DNA of 46,692 nt from Lachnospiraceae bacterium (lineage in GTDB: Bacteria > Bacillota_A > Clostridia > Lachnospirales > Lachnospiraceae), in NCBI GenBank assembly GCA_009774465.1, contig VSNT01000011.1, positions 1 to 46,692 on the forward strand, read 5' to 3'. The notes under the pieces were generated by a model that was given only the letters and a program-made list of their open reading frames with translations, was not told where the DNA came from and made no database searches. Each line of letters begins with the position of its first letter. Positions within the stretch are counted from its first letter, which is position 1. This document shows, piece by piece, positions 1 to 7,964 of the stretch. Position numbers and translations under genes: made by a program.

Positions 1-75
1 CTTATTTACTTATAATATATATTTTAATTTGCTTTTTGTCAATTATATTTTACATTTTATACAATAAATTATTCT

Positions 76-111
76 TTATTATAGTTCATGCACAATTTTG
101 TGCTATTATAA
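76..111. repeat. AT-rich imperfect inverted repeat
   Basis: The core GCACAA-tt-TTGTGC (90-103) is perfect and is flanked by near-complementary arms (76-83 and 104-111, one mismatch). It lies in the gene-free first 185 bases. It could be the terminator of a gene outside the window or a protein-binding site; no U-tract decides between these. Confidence 0.3.
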
Positions 112-123
112 AGTAAATATAAA

Positions 124-162
124 TTGATATTTTTTCTTATGCAGTATATACTTAGTATATAC
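124..162 (+). promoter_or_regulatory. mazEF promoter with paired operator
   Basis: TTGATA (124-129), a 17-bp spacer and TATACT (147-152) make a good sigma-A promoter. Two copies of the self-palindromic octamer GTATATAC (144-151 and 155-162), three bases apart, cover the -10 element. This is the arrangement expected for autorepression by an AbrB-fold antitoxin dimer. The promoter match is direct; the operator role is inferred. Confidence 0.6.
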
Positions 163-185
163 AAAATTATAAGGAGATTTTTTGC

Positions 186-428
186 ATGCAGGCTCAAGTA
201 AAAGAATGGGGAAATAGTCAGGGAATCAGACTGTCGAAAGAAATACTAAAAAGTGCAGGAATTGCACTAAATGAAGTTTTAGACGTTACAGTATCAAGTG
301 GTATAATTACTTTAACAAAACCAGTTCGGCATAAAACACTGGAAGAAAGAGCAATGGAATTTAATGGAAAACTAATGCTTGACGGGGAATATGACTGGGG
401 CAATCCTGTCGGAAGAGAGGTGTGGTAA
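186..428 (+). CDS. mazE: MazE-type antitoxin, AbrB/SpoVT fold
   Basis: This 80-residue protein is a labile antitoxin that should bind and neutralise the toxin encoded next to it. The N-terminus (VKEWGNSQGIRLSKEIL) is the standard MazE/AbrB swapped-hairpin DNA-binding motif. The acidic, aromatic-rich C-terminal tail (about residues 50-80) is the part that usually occupies the toxin active site. A strong AAGGAG ribosome-binding site lies 8 bases before the ATG. Its stop codon overlaps the toxin start (TAATG). The paired operator over the promoter suggests autoregulation, as in other mazEF operons. The family call is firm; the exact toxin target is not known. Confidence 0.88.
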   Translation: MQAQVKEWGNSQGIRLSKEILKSAGIALNEVLDVTVSSGIITLTKPVRHKTLEERAMEFNGKLMLDGEYDWGNPVGREVW

Positions 429-730
429 TGGAACATTTACATCAGGGAGATATCTTGAAAATTGATAAAATTGTGCACCCGGTATTAGTTGCCAGTAAGG
501 ATTTTTTCAATTCCAGCGGTGAGATAATAGGATGTCCTATTATTATTAATTCCAGGCCGGGGCCCCTTCATATATGGATGGATACAGAAAATACAAAAGG
601 ATATATCCATTGTGAAAAACTTGCATTGCTGGATTTATCTATTCGCGGTTATAAAAAAACAGACAGCTTGCCAATTTCCGAAATGATTAATGTATCTGAT
701 GCCATTCAGGGTATTTTTGAATATATTTGA
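428..730 (+). CDS. mazF: MazF/PemK-family toxin
   Basis: About 100 residues with the MazF/PemK barrel pattern: an N-terminal GDI, then the HPVLV strand, then CPIIIN. Relatives are ribosome-independent mRNA endonucleases held in check by the adjacent MazE. I chose ATG 428 rather than GTG 422. It overlaps the mazE stop as TAATG and has GGAAGAGAGG seven bases upstream, so translation is coupled. In Bacillus MazF the catalytic Arg sits in the R-P-V-L-V strand and a Thr in the following I-T strand. Here these positions read His and Asn. This is either a divergent subfamily with another catalytic set or a weak or inactive RNase. The gene ends 59 bp before a convergent ABC gene, with no clear terminator between. 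Confidence 0.82.
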   Translation: MEHLHQGDILKIDKIVHPVLVASKDFFNSSGEIIGCPIIINSRPGPLHIWMDTENTKGYIHCEKLALLDLSIRGYKKTDSLPISEMINVSDAIQGIFEYI

Positions 731-789
731 TGATATTTCTGTATTTTTCCACACCTTCTTTTGTTCGTTTTATCCACGTTACGCAGTCT

Positions 790-2550
790 TTATGCCAACG
801 CAAACTGACTGTTATACAGTTCTGCATAAAATCCCTGCTTTTTAAGCAGTTCATCATGGTTTCCCTGTTCTATAATGTGCCCGTCTTTCATCACCAGAAT
901 TACATCTGCATTCTGTATGGTGGACAGACGATGCGCCACAATAAAGCTGGTTCTTCCTTCCATCATTGCCGCAAATGCTTTTTGAATCTTAATCTCAGTT
1001 CTTGTATCAATTGATGAGGTTGCCTCGTCCAAAATCAGCATGGATGGCAGAGAAAGCATTACTCTTGTAATGCAAAGAAGCTGTTTCTGCCCCTGTGAAA
1101 GGCTTCCTCCGTCCTCGCCAATTACCGTATCATATCCGTCAGGCAAACGTCGGATAAAACTGTGGGCATGAGATTTCCTTGCCGCGGCAACGATTTCTTC
1201 CTCTGTGGCATCCGGTTTTCCAAAAGTGATATTTTCCCGTATGGTTCCCCTTTTCAGCCATGTGTCCTGCAAAACCATACCATAAGAAGCCCGCAGGGAC
1301 TTTCTTGTAATATTGCGGATGTCTTCGCCTTCCACCTGAATACTTCCTTTATCTACATCATAAAACCGCATCAACAGATTAATAATCGTGGTTTTTCCGC
1401 AGCCGGTAGGTCCAACAATGGCAATTCTCTGCCCCGGGTTTACATGCAGGTTTAAATTTTCTATCAGTTTTTTATCCGGCACATAGGAAAAATCCACTTT
1501 TGTAAGATCAACTTTTCCCTGCACTCCATTAAGTACAACCGCATTTTCCCGGTCGGGTATCTGAGGCTCTTCTTCAATCAGTTCAAAAATCCGGGCAGCA
1601 CAGGCCAGGGCATTTTGAAGCTCCGTTATGACACCGGAAATTTCATTAAAAGGTTTTGTATACTGATTGGCATAGGAAAGAAAACAGGTAAGCTGACCTA
1701 CGGAAAGGCCGCCCCTTATTACAGCAAGTGCGCCGGTAAGGCCAACCCCTGTATATACAAGACTGTTTACAAATCTGGTACAGGGATTCGTAAGGGATGA
1801 AAAAAAGATAGCGCGAAGAGAGCATTTTTCCAGCCTTTCATTAATCTCATCAAATCTTTTCAGCGTTTCATCCTCTCTGCAAAATGCCTGAACTACCTTT
1901 TGATTTCCCACCATTTCGTTGACAAGATCCGTCTGTTCTCCTCTGGTCTTTGCCTGAAGCCTGAACATATGGAAAGTTTTTCTTGCAATAAAACTGGCTA
2001 CCAGCAAAGACACTGGTGTAATCACTACCACCACAATGGTAATTCCCACATTCACAGACAACATAAACCCCAAAGTTCCGAGAATCGTAATCACTCCTGT
2101 AAATAACTGGGTAAAGCCAATCAAAAGTCCGTCTGCAAACTGATCTACATCCGCCACCACCCGGCTGACAATATCACCATGCGAATGAGCATCCATATAC
2201 TTTAAAGGAAGGATTTCCAGTTTTCTGAATGCTTTTTTTCGAATATCCTGTATGATATTGTACACAATCTTATTGTTACAGATGCTCATAATCCACTGTG
2301 CCAATGAAGTCAGTAAAATCACCACTGCCATTTTTTTAAACAGTAAAAATAAAGCTTCCCAGAATCCGGTTTTACCTGCCTGCTTTAGCAAATCCACCGC
2401 TTTACCTGTAAGTACAGGAAGATATAAAGTAAATGCAACACTGATAATTGCCATTACAATCACCACTGCCATAAGACCGCCATAAGGCCTGATATATTTA
2501 AGAACTTTGACTAAGGTTTCCTTCTGCCTGCTATTCTTTTTCTTTTCCAT
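790..2550 (-). CDS. ABC exporter subunit carrying the consensus ATPase site
   Basis: A 586-residue half-transporter with six membrane segments in about the first 310 residues, then a nucleotide-binding domain. Walker A is GPTGCGKTT (380-388), the Walker B glutamate is E509 and the switch His is H540, so its own catalytic residues are intact. Its signature motif is altered to LSQGQ (484-488). With the upstream partner it should form a heterodimeric type IV exporter of the BmrCD/TM287-288 kind. The intact site would pair these Walker motifs with the LSGGQ of the partner. Family members move drugs, lipids or peptides; the substrate here is unknown. It is the last gene of the degV-sufC-sufB-ABC-ABC run, 45 bp after its partner. 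The start is supported by GAGGAAAGG. Confidence 0.9.
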   Translation of the reverse strand: MEKKKNSRQKETLVKVLKYIRPYGGLMAVVIVMAIISVAFTLYLPVLTGKAVDLLKQAGKTGFWEALFLLFKKMAVVILLTSLAQWIMSICNNKIVYNIIQDIRKKAFRKLEILPLKYMDAHSHGDIVSRVVADVDQFADGLLIGFTQLFTGVITILGTLGFMLSVNVGITIVVVVITPVSLLVASFIARKTFHMFRLQAKTRGEQTDLVNEMVGNQKVVQAFCREDETLKRFDEINERLEKCSLRAIFFSSLTNPCTRFVNSLVYTGVGLTGALAVIRGGLSVGQLTCFLSYANQYTKPFNEISGVITELQNALACAARIFELIEEEPQIPDRENAVVLNGVQGKVDLTKVDFSYVPDKKLIENLNLHVNPGQRIAIVGPTGCGKTTIINLLMRFYDVDKGSIQVEGEDIRNITRKSLRASYGMVLQDTWLKRGTIRENITFGKPDATEEEIVAAARKSHAHSFIRRLPDGYDTVIGEDGGSLSQGQKQLLCITRVMLSLPSMLILDEATSSIDTRTEIKIQKAFAAMMEGRTSFIVAHRLSTIQNADVILVMKDGHIIEQGNHDELLKKQGFYAELYNSQFALA

Positions 2551-2595
2551 GCGCCTTTCCTCTCACACTACAGGTATTTTCGACATAATGCAAAA

Positions 2596-4413
2596 TTAAA
2601 TTTTGTCAGCTTTTTGATACTGGGAATAATAAATTTCCTGATAAATCTCACAGCTTTCAAGGAGCTGCTTATGTGTCCCCATTCCTGCAGCCGCTCCATC
2701 ATCCAATACGATAATTTTATCTGCATGCATCAAAGAAGATGCCCGCTGGGATACAATAAATACCGTGGTATCCCCTTCCATTTCCTTAAGCGCTTTCCGA
2801 AGCCTGGCATCTGTTGCGTAATCCAATGCCGAAGCGCTGTCGTCTAAAATCAATATCTCCGGCTTTTTCACCAATGCTCTGGCAATGGACAGTCTCTGCT
2901 TTTGTCCTCCGGAAAGATTTCTTCCCTCCTGCTCCACAAATGCATCCAGCTTTCCATCCTTTTGCTCCACAAACTCCTTCGCCTGCGCAAGCGCAAGAGC
3001 CTGCCACAATTCTTCGTCGCTGGCCATTTCGTTGCCCCAGAGCAGGTTATCGCGAATGGTCCCTTTAAATAAAACCGCCTTTTGCATAACAATACCGATC
3101 TTATTACGAAGCTCCGACAGTTCATAATCTCTCACATCCCTGCCATCCACCTTTACACTTCCCTGTTCTATATCATAAAAGCGGGGAATCAAATGTACCA
3201 GAGAAGTTTTTCCGGAGCCGGTGCCTCCAATAATACCAATGGTTTCTCCTTTTTCTGCCTGAAAACTGATGTCCGTTAATGCCTCTTCTCCGCCCTCATG
3301 ATAACGCATGGAAACGTGGTCAAAGCAAACCTCTCCTGTTCGTCCAAAAGCTGCTGCCTCTTTTCTGCCAGTGTCCTGACCGGCTTTTTTCTCTTTTTTG
3401 GCATCCTGATCCGCTTCCCTTACTCTGCCAGTTCCCTGCTTTACCGGCTGATTCATTCCTGCCGGTATTTGGAACACAGCCGCTACTCTGCTTCCACAGG
3501 CTGCCGCCTTTGTCACTGTTATAATCAGATTTGCCAGTTTCACCAGTTCCACTAATATTTGAGACATGTAATTTACCAGTGCCACTACCTGCCCCTGTGT
3601 TAAAATTCCGCTTTCTACTCTTACAGCTCCGGTATAAATCAGCCAGATCAGACCACCATTAATAATAATGTAAGTAACCGGATTCATGAGCGCAGATATT
3701 TTCGCTGACATGACCTGCATCTGTTTAAGCAGATCTGTCTGTCTGTCAAACTTCTCTATTTCATCCTGCTCTTTGCCAAATGCGCGAATTACCCTGATAC
3801 CTGTTAAATTTTCTCTTGTAGTTCCAAGTACCTGATCTAACTGCCCCTGCACCTTTCCAAACAAAGGAATACTGATTAAAAGAATTCCGAAAACCACCAC
3901 TGCCAAAAGGGGAATCACTACCACAAAAATAAGCGCTGCTTTCACATCCACCGTAAATGCCATGATCATTGCCCCGAATACAATAAAGGGAGACCGCAGA
4001 AAAAGCCTTAGCACCATGTTAACGCCGGATTGGAGCTGATTAATATCACTTGTCATTCTGGTAATCAAAGAAGCAGTGCCCTGATAATCCATATTGGAAA
4101 AAGAAAGGCTTTGAATATGTTCAAACAAAGCATGGCGAAGCCTGGTGGCAAATCCTACTGCTGCTTTTGCAGCAAAAAACTGGGCGGTAACGGAACTGAC
4201 CAGCCCGGTAACTCCAAGGGCGGCCATAATCAGGCACATTTTAATTACATAGCCTTTATCACCATTTGCAATTCCCACATCGATCATGCTTGCCACTACC
4301 AAAGGCACAATTAGTTCAAAAGAGGCCTCCAGCAATTTAAAGGAAGGCCCCAGTACCGTTTCTTTTTTATAATCCTTAAGATAGAACAATAATCCTTTCA
4401 CAACTTTACCCAC
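2596..4413 (-). CDS. ABC exporter subunit carrying the degenerate ATPase site
   Basis: A 605-residue half-transporter. The membrane domain covers about residues 1-310 and the ATPase domain the last 240. They are joined by an unusually long, charged, Lys/Gln/Glu-rich linker (about 320-360). Walker A (GGTGSGKTS) is normal and the signature is LSGGQ. The catalytic Walker B glutamate is Asp (ILILDDSAS) and the switch His is Gln (IVSQRAS). These are the standard marks of the non-hydrolysing site in asymmetric exporters. The listed start is GTG. A second GTG at 4401, behind GGGTGGG, would give MKGLLFYLKDY, which fits the family N-terminus better. It follows sufB by 20 bp and is probably co-transcribed with it. 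Confidence 0.9.
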   Translation of the reverse strand: MGKVVKGLLFYLKDYKKETVLGPSFKLLEASFELIVPLVVASMIDVGIANGDKGYVIKMCLIMAALGVTGLVSSVTAQFFAAKAAVGFATRLRHALFEHIQSLSFSNMDYQGTASLITRMTSDINQLQSGVNMVLRLFLRSPFIVFGAMIMAFTVDVKAALIFVVVIPLLAVVVFGILLISIPLFGKVQGQLDQVLGTTRENLTGIRVIRAFGKEQDEIEKFDRQTDLLKQMQVMSAKISALMNPVTYIIINGGLIWLIYTGAVRVESGILTQGQVVALVNYMSQILVELVKLANLIITVTKAAACGSRVAAVFQIPAGMNQPVKQGTGRVREADQDAKKEKKAGQDTGRKEAAAFGRTGEVCFDHVSMRYHEGGEEALTDISFQAEKGETIGIIGGTGSGKTSLVHLIPRFYDIEQGSVKVDGRDVRDYELSELRNKIGIVMQKAVLFKGTIRDNLLWGNEMASDEELWQALALAQAKEFVEQKDGKLDAFVEQEGRNLSGGQKQRLSIARALVKKPEILILDDSASALDYATDARLRKALKEMEGDTTVFIVSQRASSLMHADKIIVLDDGAAAGMGTHKQLLESCEIYQEIYYSQYQKADKI

Positions 4414-4433
4414 CCGTCATTTCCAGTAATAAG

Positions 4434-5360
4434 TTAATTTAAGAAATTTTCTATAATAACAGCTTCAGCTTCTTCCCCGTTTAGCCCAAAGGTTTTTAAT
4501 TTAATGAGCTGTTCGTTATTAATTCTGCCAATTGCCGCCTCGTGTATAATGGCAGCATCCACATGTTCCGCATCAATTTCCGGAATGGAACAAACCTTTG
4601 CCTGATCCATAATAATTGAATCGCATTGAATATGGGCATGACAAAGCGCCCCTCCAACTGCCTTTGGATGAAAGACCTGTCTGGATTCCCCTCTTGCAAC
4701 AGATCTGGATATGATCTGGGCAGAGCTTCCCCTTCCATTTAGATAAATATCCATATTGGAAATGGCATTCTGCTTATCGTGCGTCATTAACTTTTCCATC
4801 ACAAACAGCTTGGCATTTTCTCCCATTTCCACCAGAGTTTCTCTCTTTGTAGAGTCCACTCCTTTGATCTGTACGGTGTCTAATGTGAAAGTTGAATCTG
4901 CCTCCAGGATAATCTTTGTCACAGGATTTAATATTCTGCTTCCGGTTCCTTCTCCCTCGCCATAATGCTTTTCCTCATAACGCACATTGGCATTTTTCCC
5001 CACATGAAAGGTATGAATTCCATCATGTCTGCTGTCATTGCAGCCACTGTTATGAATGCCGCATCCTGCCACAATAATCACCTGTGCGCCATCCTCTATA
5101 TAAAAATCATTATAAACTACATCTGTAATTCCTGATGCAGCTACCACTACAGGAATATGCACCTGCTCTCCCCTGGTTTCACCGCTGATATAAACATCAA
5201 TTCCCTGCTTGTCTTCTTTACGCCTGATGGTGATATGTTCCGTATTCCCATGACACAGGGAGTACCCGTTATACCTTAAATTATATGCCCCTTCCTGTTT
5301 AAACCCTTCACTGTCTATCTTTTCTAAAACAGATTCTGTCACCTGATCAATATCCGCCAC
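4434..5360 (-). CDS. sufB: Short SufB/SufD-like Fe-S scaffold (SMS-type SmsB)
   Basis: A 308-residue beta-helix SufBD-core protein, far shorter than classical SufB (about 450-500). It retains the C-terminal motif Q-C-D-S (C246) and the I-H-E-A-A block (H273, E274). These correspond by motif to the Cys and Glu of E. coli SufB needed for cluster assembly. Together with the adjacent SufC it matches the minimal two-gene SUF-like system called SMS (SmsC-SmsB), proposed to be ancestral and common in anaerobes. No sufS, sufU or sufD is nearby, so sulfur delivery must come from elsewhere. It starts with GTG, preceded by AAAGGAAG, 30 bp after sufC. A role in Fe-S assembly is inferred from family. Confidence 0.85.
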   Translation of the reverse strand: MADIDQVTESVLEKIDSEGFKQEGAYNLRYNGYSLCHGNTEHITIRRKEDKQGIDVYISGETRGEQVHIPVVVAASGITDVVYNDFYIEDGAQVIIVAGCGIHNSGCNDSRHDGIHTFHVGKNANVRYEEKHYGEGEGTGSRILNPVTKIILEADSTFTLDTVQIKGVDSTKRETLVEMGENAKLFVMEKLMTHDKQNAISNMDIYLNGRGSSAQIISRSVARGESRQVFHPKAVGGALCHAHIQCDSIIMDQAKVCSIPEIDAEHVDAAIIHEAAIGRINNEQLIKLKTFGLNGEEAEAVIIENFLN

Positions 5361-5390
5361 TTTATTCTTCCTTTCTTTTGCCCTTTTGAC

Positions 5391-6122
5391 CTATGCTTTA
5401 TGGGATGCATTCATGCAGACACAGCCGATATCTTCATTCATAAGCCCCGGCAGCACCTTTTCTTTTGTATCCAGAGCTTCGATTTTCCCATCCTTAACCA
5501 CCATAATCCGATCCGCCATTTGTATAATTCTCTCCTGATGTGATATCAGAATCAGACTTTCTTTTTTACCTGCATGAAGCTGTTCAAACTGTTTTACAAG
5601 CATGGAAAAACTCCAAAGGTCAATTCCGGCCTCCGGCTCGTCAAAAATACAGATTTTATGTGGCCTGGCAAGTACAGTTGCTATTTCCAGCCGCTTCATT
5701 TCCCCACCGGATAGAGTGTTATCAACTTCACGGTCTAAATATTCTCTTGCGCATAAACCAACGCCGCTTAAATAATCACAGCATTTATTTTCCGGCAGTT
5801 CACATCCAGCCGCCAGTGAAAGCAGCCTTCTTACCGTCATTCCCTTAAACCTGGGCGGCTGCTGAAAGGCAAAACCCATCCCTGCCTTCGCCCGCTGATC
5901 GATAGAATAATGACTAATATCCACACCATCCATAAAAATACTGCCGCCATCCGGCGTTTCAATTCCCATCAACAGCTTGGCAAGGGTAGATTTTCCTCCC
6001 CCGTTAGGCCCCGTAATTACCAGCATTTCCCCGTCTTCCACAGCAAAACTTACATCCTCTATGATACTTTTTTCCAGCCCGTTTTCCAGGGGATGAAATA
6101 CCAGATTTTTTACTTCAAGCAT
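5391..6122 (-). CDS. sufC: SufC-like Fe-S assembly ATPase
   Basis: A 243-residue soluble ABC ATPase. Walker A GPNGGGKST, signature TLSGGEMKR and Walker B IFDEPEAGID are characteristic of SufC rather than of transport ATPases. It has no membrane partner. Its partner is the SufB-like protein immediately downstream, and SufC dimers power conformational change of the SufB scaffold. The length is normal for SufC (about 245-260). The gene sits 12 bp after degV and should be in the same transcript. GAGGA lies about eight bases before the ATG. Confidence in SufC identity is high; whether the pair is the only Suf machinery in the genome cannot be seen here. Confidence 0.9.
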   Translation of the reverse strand: MLEVKNLVFHPLENGLEKSIIEDVSFAVEDGEMLVITGPNGGGKSTLAKLLMGIETPDGGSIFMDGVDISHYSIDQRAKAGMGFAFQQPPRFKGMTVRRLLSLAAGCELPENKCCDYLSGVGLCAREYLDREVDNTLSGGEMKRLEIATVLARPHKICIFDEPEAGIDLWSFSMLVKQFEQLHAGKKESLILISHQERIIQMADRIMVVKDGKIEALDTKEKVLPGLMNEDIGCVCMNASHKA

Positions 6123-6134
6123 AAATGAATTCCT

Positions 6135-7019
6135 CTATTTTAAATATTCGTTGTATTTTTCATTTGTTTCATTTAAGAAAACAATTCCAAGAATGCCCGG
6201 GCCTGTATGTGCACCAATTGCACATCCCACCCTGCCTTCCAGAAGTCCTTTTACATGGTATCTTTCTACCAGTTGTTCTTTGATATAATCGTACGCTTCT
6301 TTATCCATTCCATAGCAGACGCCTACCACCTGATTTTCCAGATCAGCGCCCTTTTCTCCTACCATATCAAGAATTCTCTTCTGGGCTTTTTTCCATCCGC
6401 GGACTTTTTCTACTGCCTTTAAGGAGCCATTCTCGTCCACAATAATGATAGGTTTAATGTCCAGCACAGTACCTGCCAAAAAAGAAGTTCTGGTGAGCCT
6501 TCCGCCTTTAAACAGATAATTAAGCTCCATAACTGTAACCGCATGTTCCATATGCTCACAGAAAAAGTGGGCGGCCTCAATAATAAGTTCCTTTGGCGCA
6601 TTATTTTTCTGCATACGAAGCAGCCTTTCCACTACCAGTCCATAGCCTACGGACGCACATTTGGTATCAATAATGGTAAGCATAAACTCCGGGTATTCTT
6701 CCCGAATTTCTTCATAGGCCAAAGTAGCGGCGTTAAAGGTTCCTGCAATTCCTGTTGAAAAGCACATATACAGTACTTCATCTCCTCTTTCTGCAAAGGG
6801 GCGGAAATGCTCTTCAAACATAAACTGACTTACATGATAAGTCTTTATCTCCTTTCCGGATGCCTGAATCTCATAAAACTGGTCCGGAAAAATCGTATCT
6901 CCATCAAAATAATCCGTTCCTTCTATGGTAACAGGAGTTGGAATTACATGAAGCTCATATTCTTTAATTACACTTTCAGGTACATCGGATGCAGAATCCG
7001 TAATAATACAAAAAGCCAT
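6135..7019 (-). CDS. DegV family fatty-acid-binding protein
   Basis: About 294 residues of the DegV fold. The N-terminal FCIITDSASDVP is the family hallmark, and F-S-T-G-I-A-G-T-F in the middle is the lipid-head binding loop. The C-terminus has GAHTGPG. DegV/FakB proteins bind a fatty acid and present it to the kinase FakA for phosphorylation. No fakA is in the window, so exogenous fatty-acid use is only a family-based guess. The start at 7019 is preferred because AAGGAG is eight bases upstream, while the ATG at 7025 would be only two bases from it. First gene of the five-gene minus operon. Confidence 0.88.
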   Translation of the reverse strand: MAFCIITDSASDVPESVIKEYELHVIPTPVTIEGTDYFDGDTIFPDQFYEIQASGKEIKTYHVSQFMFEEHFRPFAERGDEVLYMCFSTGIAGTFNAATLAYEEIREEYPEFMLTIIDTKCASVGYGLVVERLLRMQKNNAPKELIIEAAHFFCEHMEHAVTVMELNYLFKGGRLTRTSFLAGTVLDIKPIIIVDENGSLKAVEKVRGWKKAQKRILDMVGEKGADLENQVVGVCYGMDKEAYDYIKEQLVERYHVKGLLEGRVGCAIGAHTGPGILGIVFLNETNEKYNEYLK

Positions 7020-7036
7020 TGTCATCTCTCCTTAAG

Positions 7037-7065
7037 TTGTAGCTATGTCAATTTTTCAATATAAC
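7037..7065 (+). promoter_or_regulatory. Candidate promoter of the SOD-like gene
   Basis: TTGTAG (7037-7042), a 17-bp spacer and TATAAC (7060-7065) lie about 80 bp before the plus-strand start, in the 127-bp divergent gap with degV. This is a fair sigma-A match only. Confidence 0.35.
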
Positions 7066-7146
7066 TATACTACATTTATAAAATTTATGCATCTTAAAAA
7101 TTTCTTAGCATAAGATAAGGGAAAACCATAACTACAGGATTTTGCC

Positions 7147-7644
7147 ATGTATACAGATCAAATTACTCCCCGAATCAATTTTACCCAGCTATTGCTATAT
7201 GAACGCCCGAAAGCAGCCGCCTGGATCACCGGCAATGCGTCCCATCCCACACTCAGTGGACTTGTAAAGTTTTATCAAACCAACTATGGAGGTGTGTTGG
7301 TCGAAGCGGAAATTTTCGGACTTCCCAACATTGATACACAGGGCTCCAGTAATTTTTACGCTTTCCACATTCATGAATTTGGAAACTGCTCAGACGATTT
7401 TCAAAAAGCTGGAGGACACTATAATCCAGAAGGCTCCATGCATCCGGATCATGCCGGTGATATGCCGCCGCTTCTTGGCAATCAGGGGTACGCCTGGACT
7501 TCCTTTTATGACAAACGGTTTACCATCAATGAGATCATAGGAAAATCTGTTATTATACACGAAAACCGGGATGACTTTACTTCTCAGCCTTCCGGCGATC
7601 CGGGCCCAATGATCGGATGCGGTGAGATAAAACGCACCCTGTAA
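7147..7644 (+). CDS. Cytoplasmic Cu/Zn superoxide dismutase-like protein
   Basis: A 165-residue protein with the SodC metal site laid out in order: H74 and H76 (FHIHE), bridging H91 (GGHYNP), H99 and H102, D105 (HAGD) and H138 (IIHEN). The intrasubunit disulfide pair is C81 (GNCSD) and C158 (IGCG). All copper and zinc ligands expected from the family are therefore present, although the zinc loop is short. The catalytic Arg that normally precedes the last Cys (G-S-R-L-A-C-G) is replaced: here the segment reads GPMIGCG, with M155 at the Arg position. There is no signal peptide, whereas most bacterial SodC proteins are exported. It is a single-gene unit between degV and a bidirectional terminator. 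It may be a slow SOD, or a copper-binding or structural relative. Confidence 0.82.
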   Translation: MYTDQITPRINFTQLLLYERPKAAAWITGNASHPTLSGLVKFYQTNYGGVLVEAEIFGLPNIDTQGSSNFYAFHIHEFGNCSDDFQKAGGHYNPEGSMHPDHAGDMPPLLGNQGYAWTSFYDKRFTINEIIGKSVIIHENRDDFTSQPSGDPGPMIGCGEIKRTL

Positions 7645-7658
7645 GAAATACTGCTGTT

Positions 7659-7692
7659 AAAAAGCCCCTATCACCGGGATCAGGGGCTTTTT
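7659..7692. terminator. Bidirectional intrinsic terminator
   Basis: GCCCCT (7664-7669) pairs with AGGGGC (7682-7687). An A-run lies on one side and a T-run on the other, so it can end both the plus-strand SOD-like gene and the minus-strand purO-purH operon. Confidence 0.85.
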
Positions 7693-7707
7693 GTATGTAA
7701 CTGAATT

Positions 7708-7905
7708 TTAATTTTCAGCATCTGTTTCCTCCAGATCATAGAGACATCCCGTAGCAAAGGGACTTCCCACATCACATCTTCCATGATGATAGGTTTTCTT
7801 AGCATTTCCCTCTGAAACAGTTTCTGATGTTTCCACCTTTATCCGGCTGACTCCTGCATCTGTCATGGAATCCAGCATTTTAATTACTTCATCCAAATGA
7901 TCCAT
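7708..7905 (-). CDS. Small conserved-looking protein after purH, function unknown
   Basis: I do not recognise this 65-residue protein. It is predicted soluble and acidic. A short helical N-terminus (DEVIKMLDSM) is followed by a strand-like segment and a polar middle. The C-terminal part contains H-H-G-R-C and G-C-L-Y-D, a His/Cys set that could bind a metal, though that is a guess. It is probably real: a perfect AGGAGG sits seven bases before the ATG, it lies 59 bp after purH on the same strand, and a good terminator follows. It is therefore likely expressed under the ZTP riboswitch with the purine genes. Confidence 0.6.
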   Translation of the reverse strand: MDHLDEVIKMLDSMTDAGVSRIKVETSETVSEGNAKKTYHHGRCDVGSPFATGCLYDLEETDAEN

Positions 7906-7964
7906 TCAACTGCCTCCTGCTATTTTTCACAACATCCTGGCGCACGGCCTCATAAATCAAAAAA

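Noticed and set aside
1..185. Phage, CRISPR or IS boundary at the window start
   Set aside because: The region is AT-rich with one short inverted repeat but has no direct repeats, terminal repeats or transposase fragment.
3279..3555. Plus-strand open frames of about 80 residues inside the ABC exporter gene
   Set aside because: They are antisense to a well-supported gene, have no family resemblance and no ribosome-binding site.
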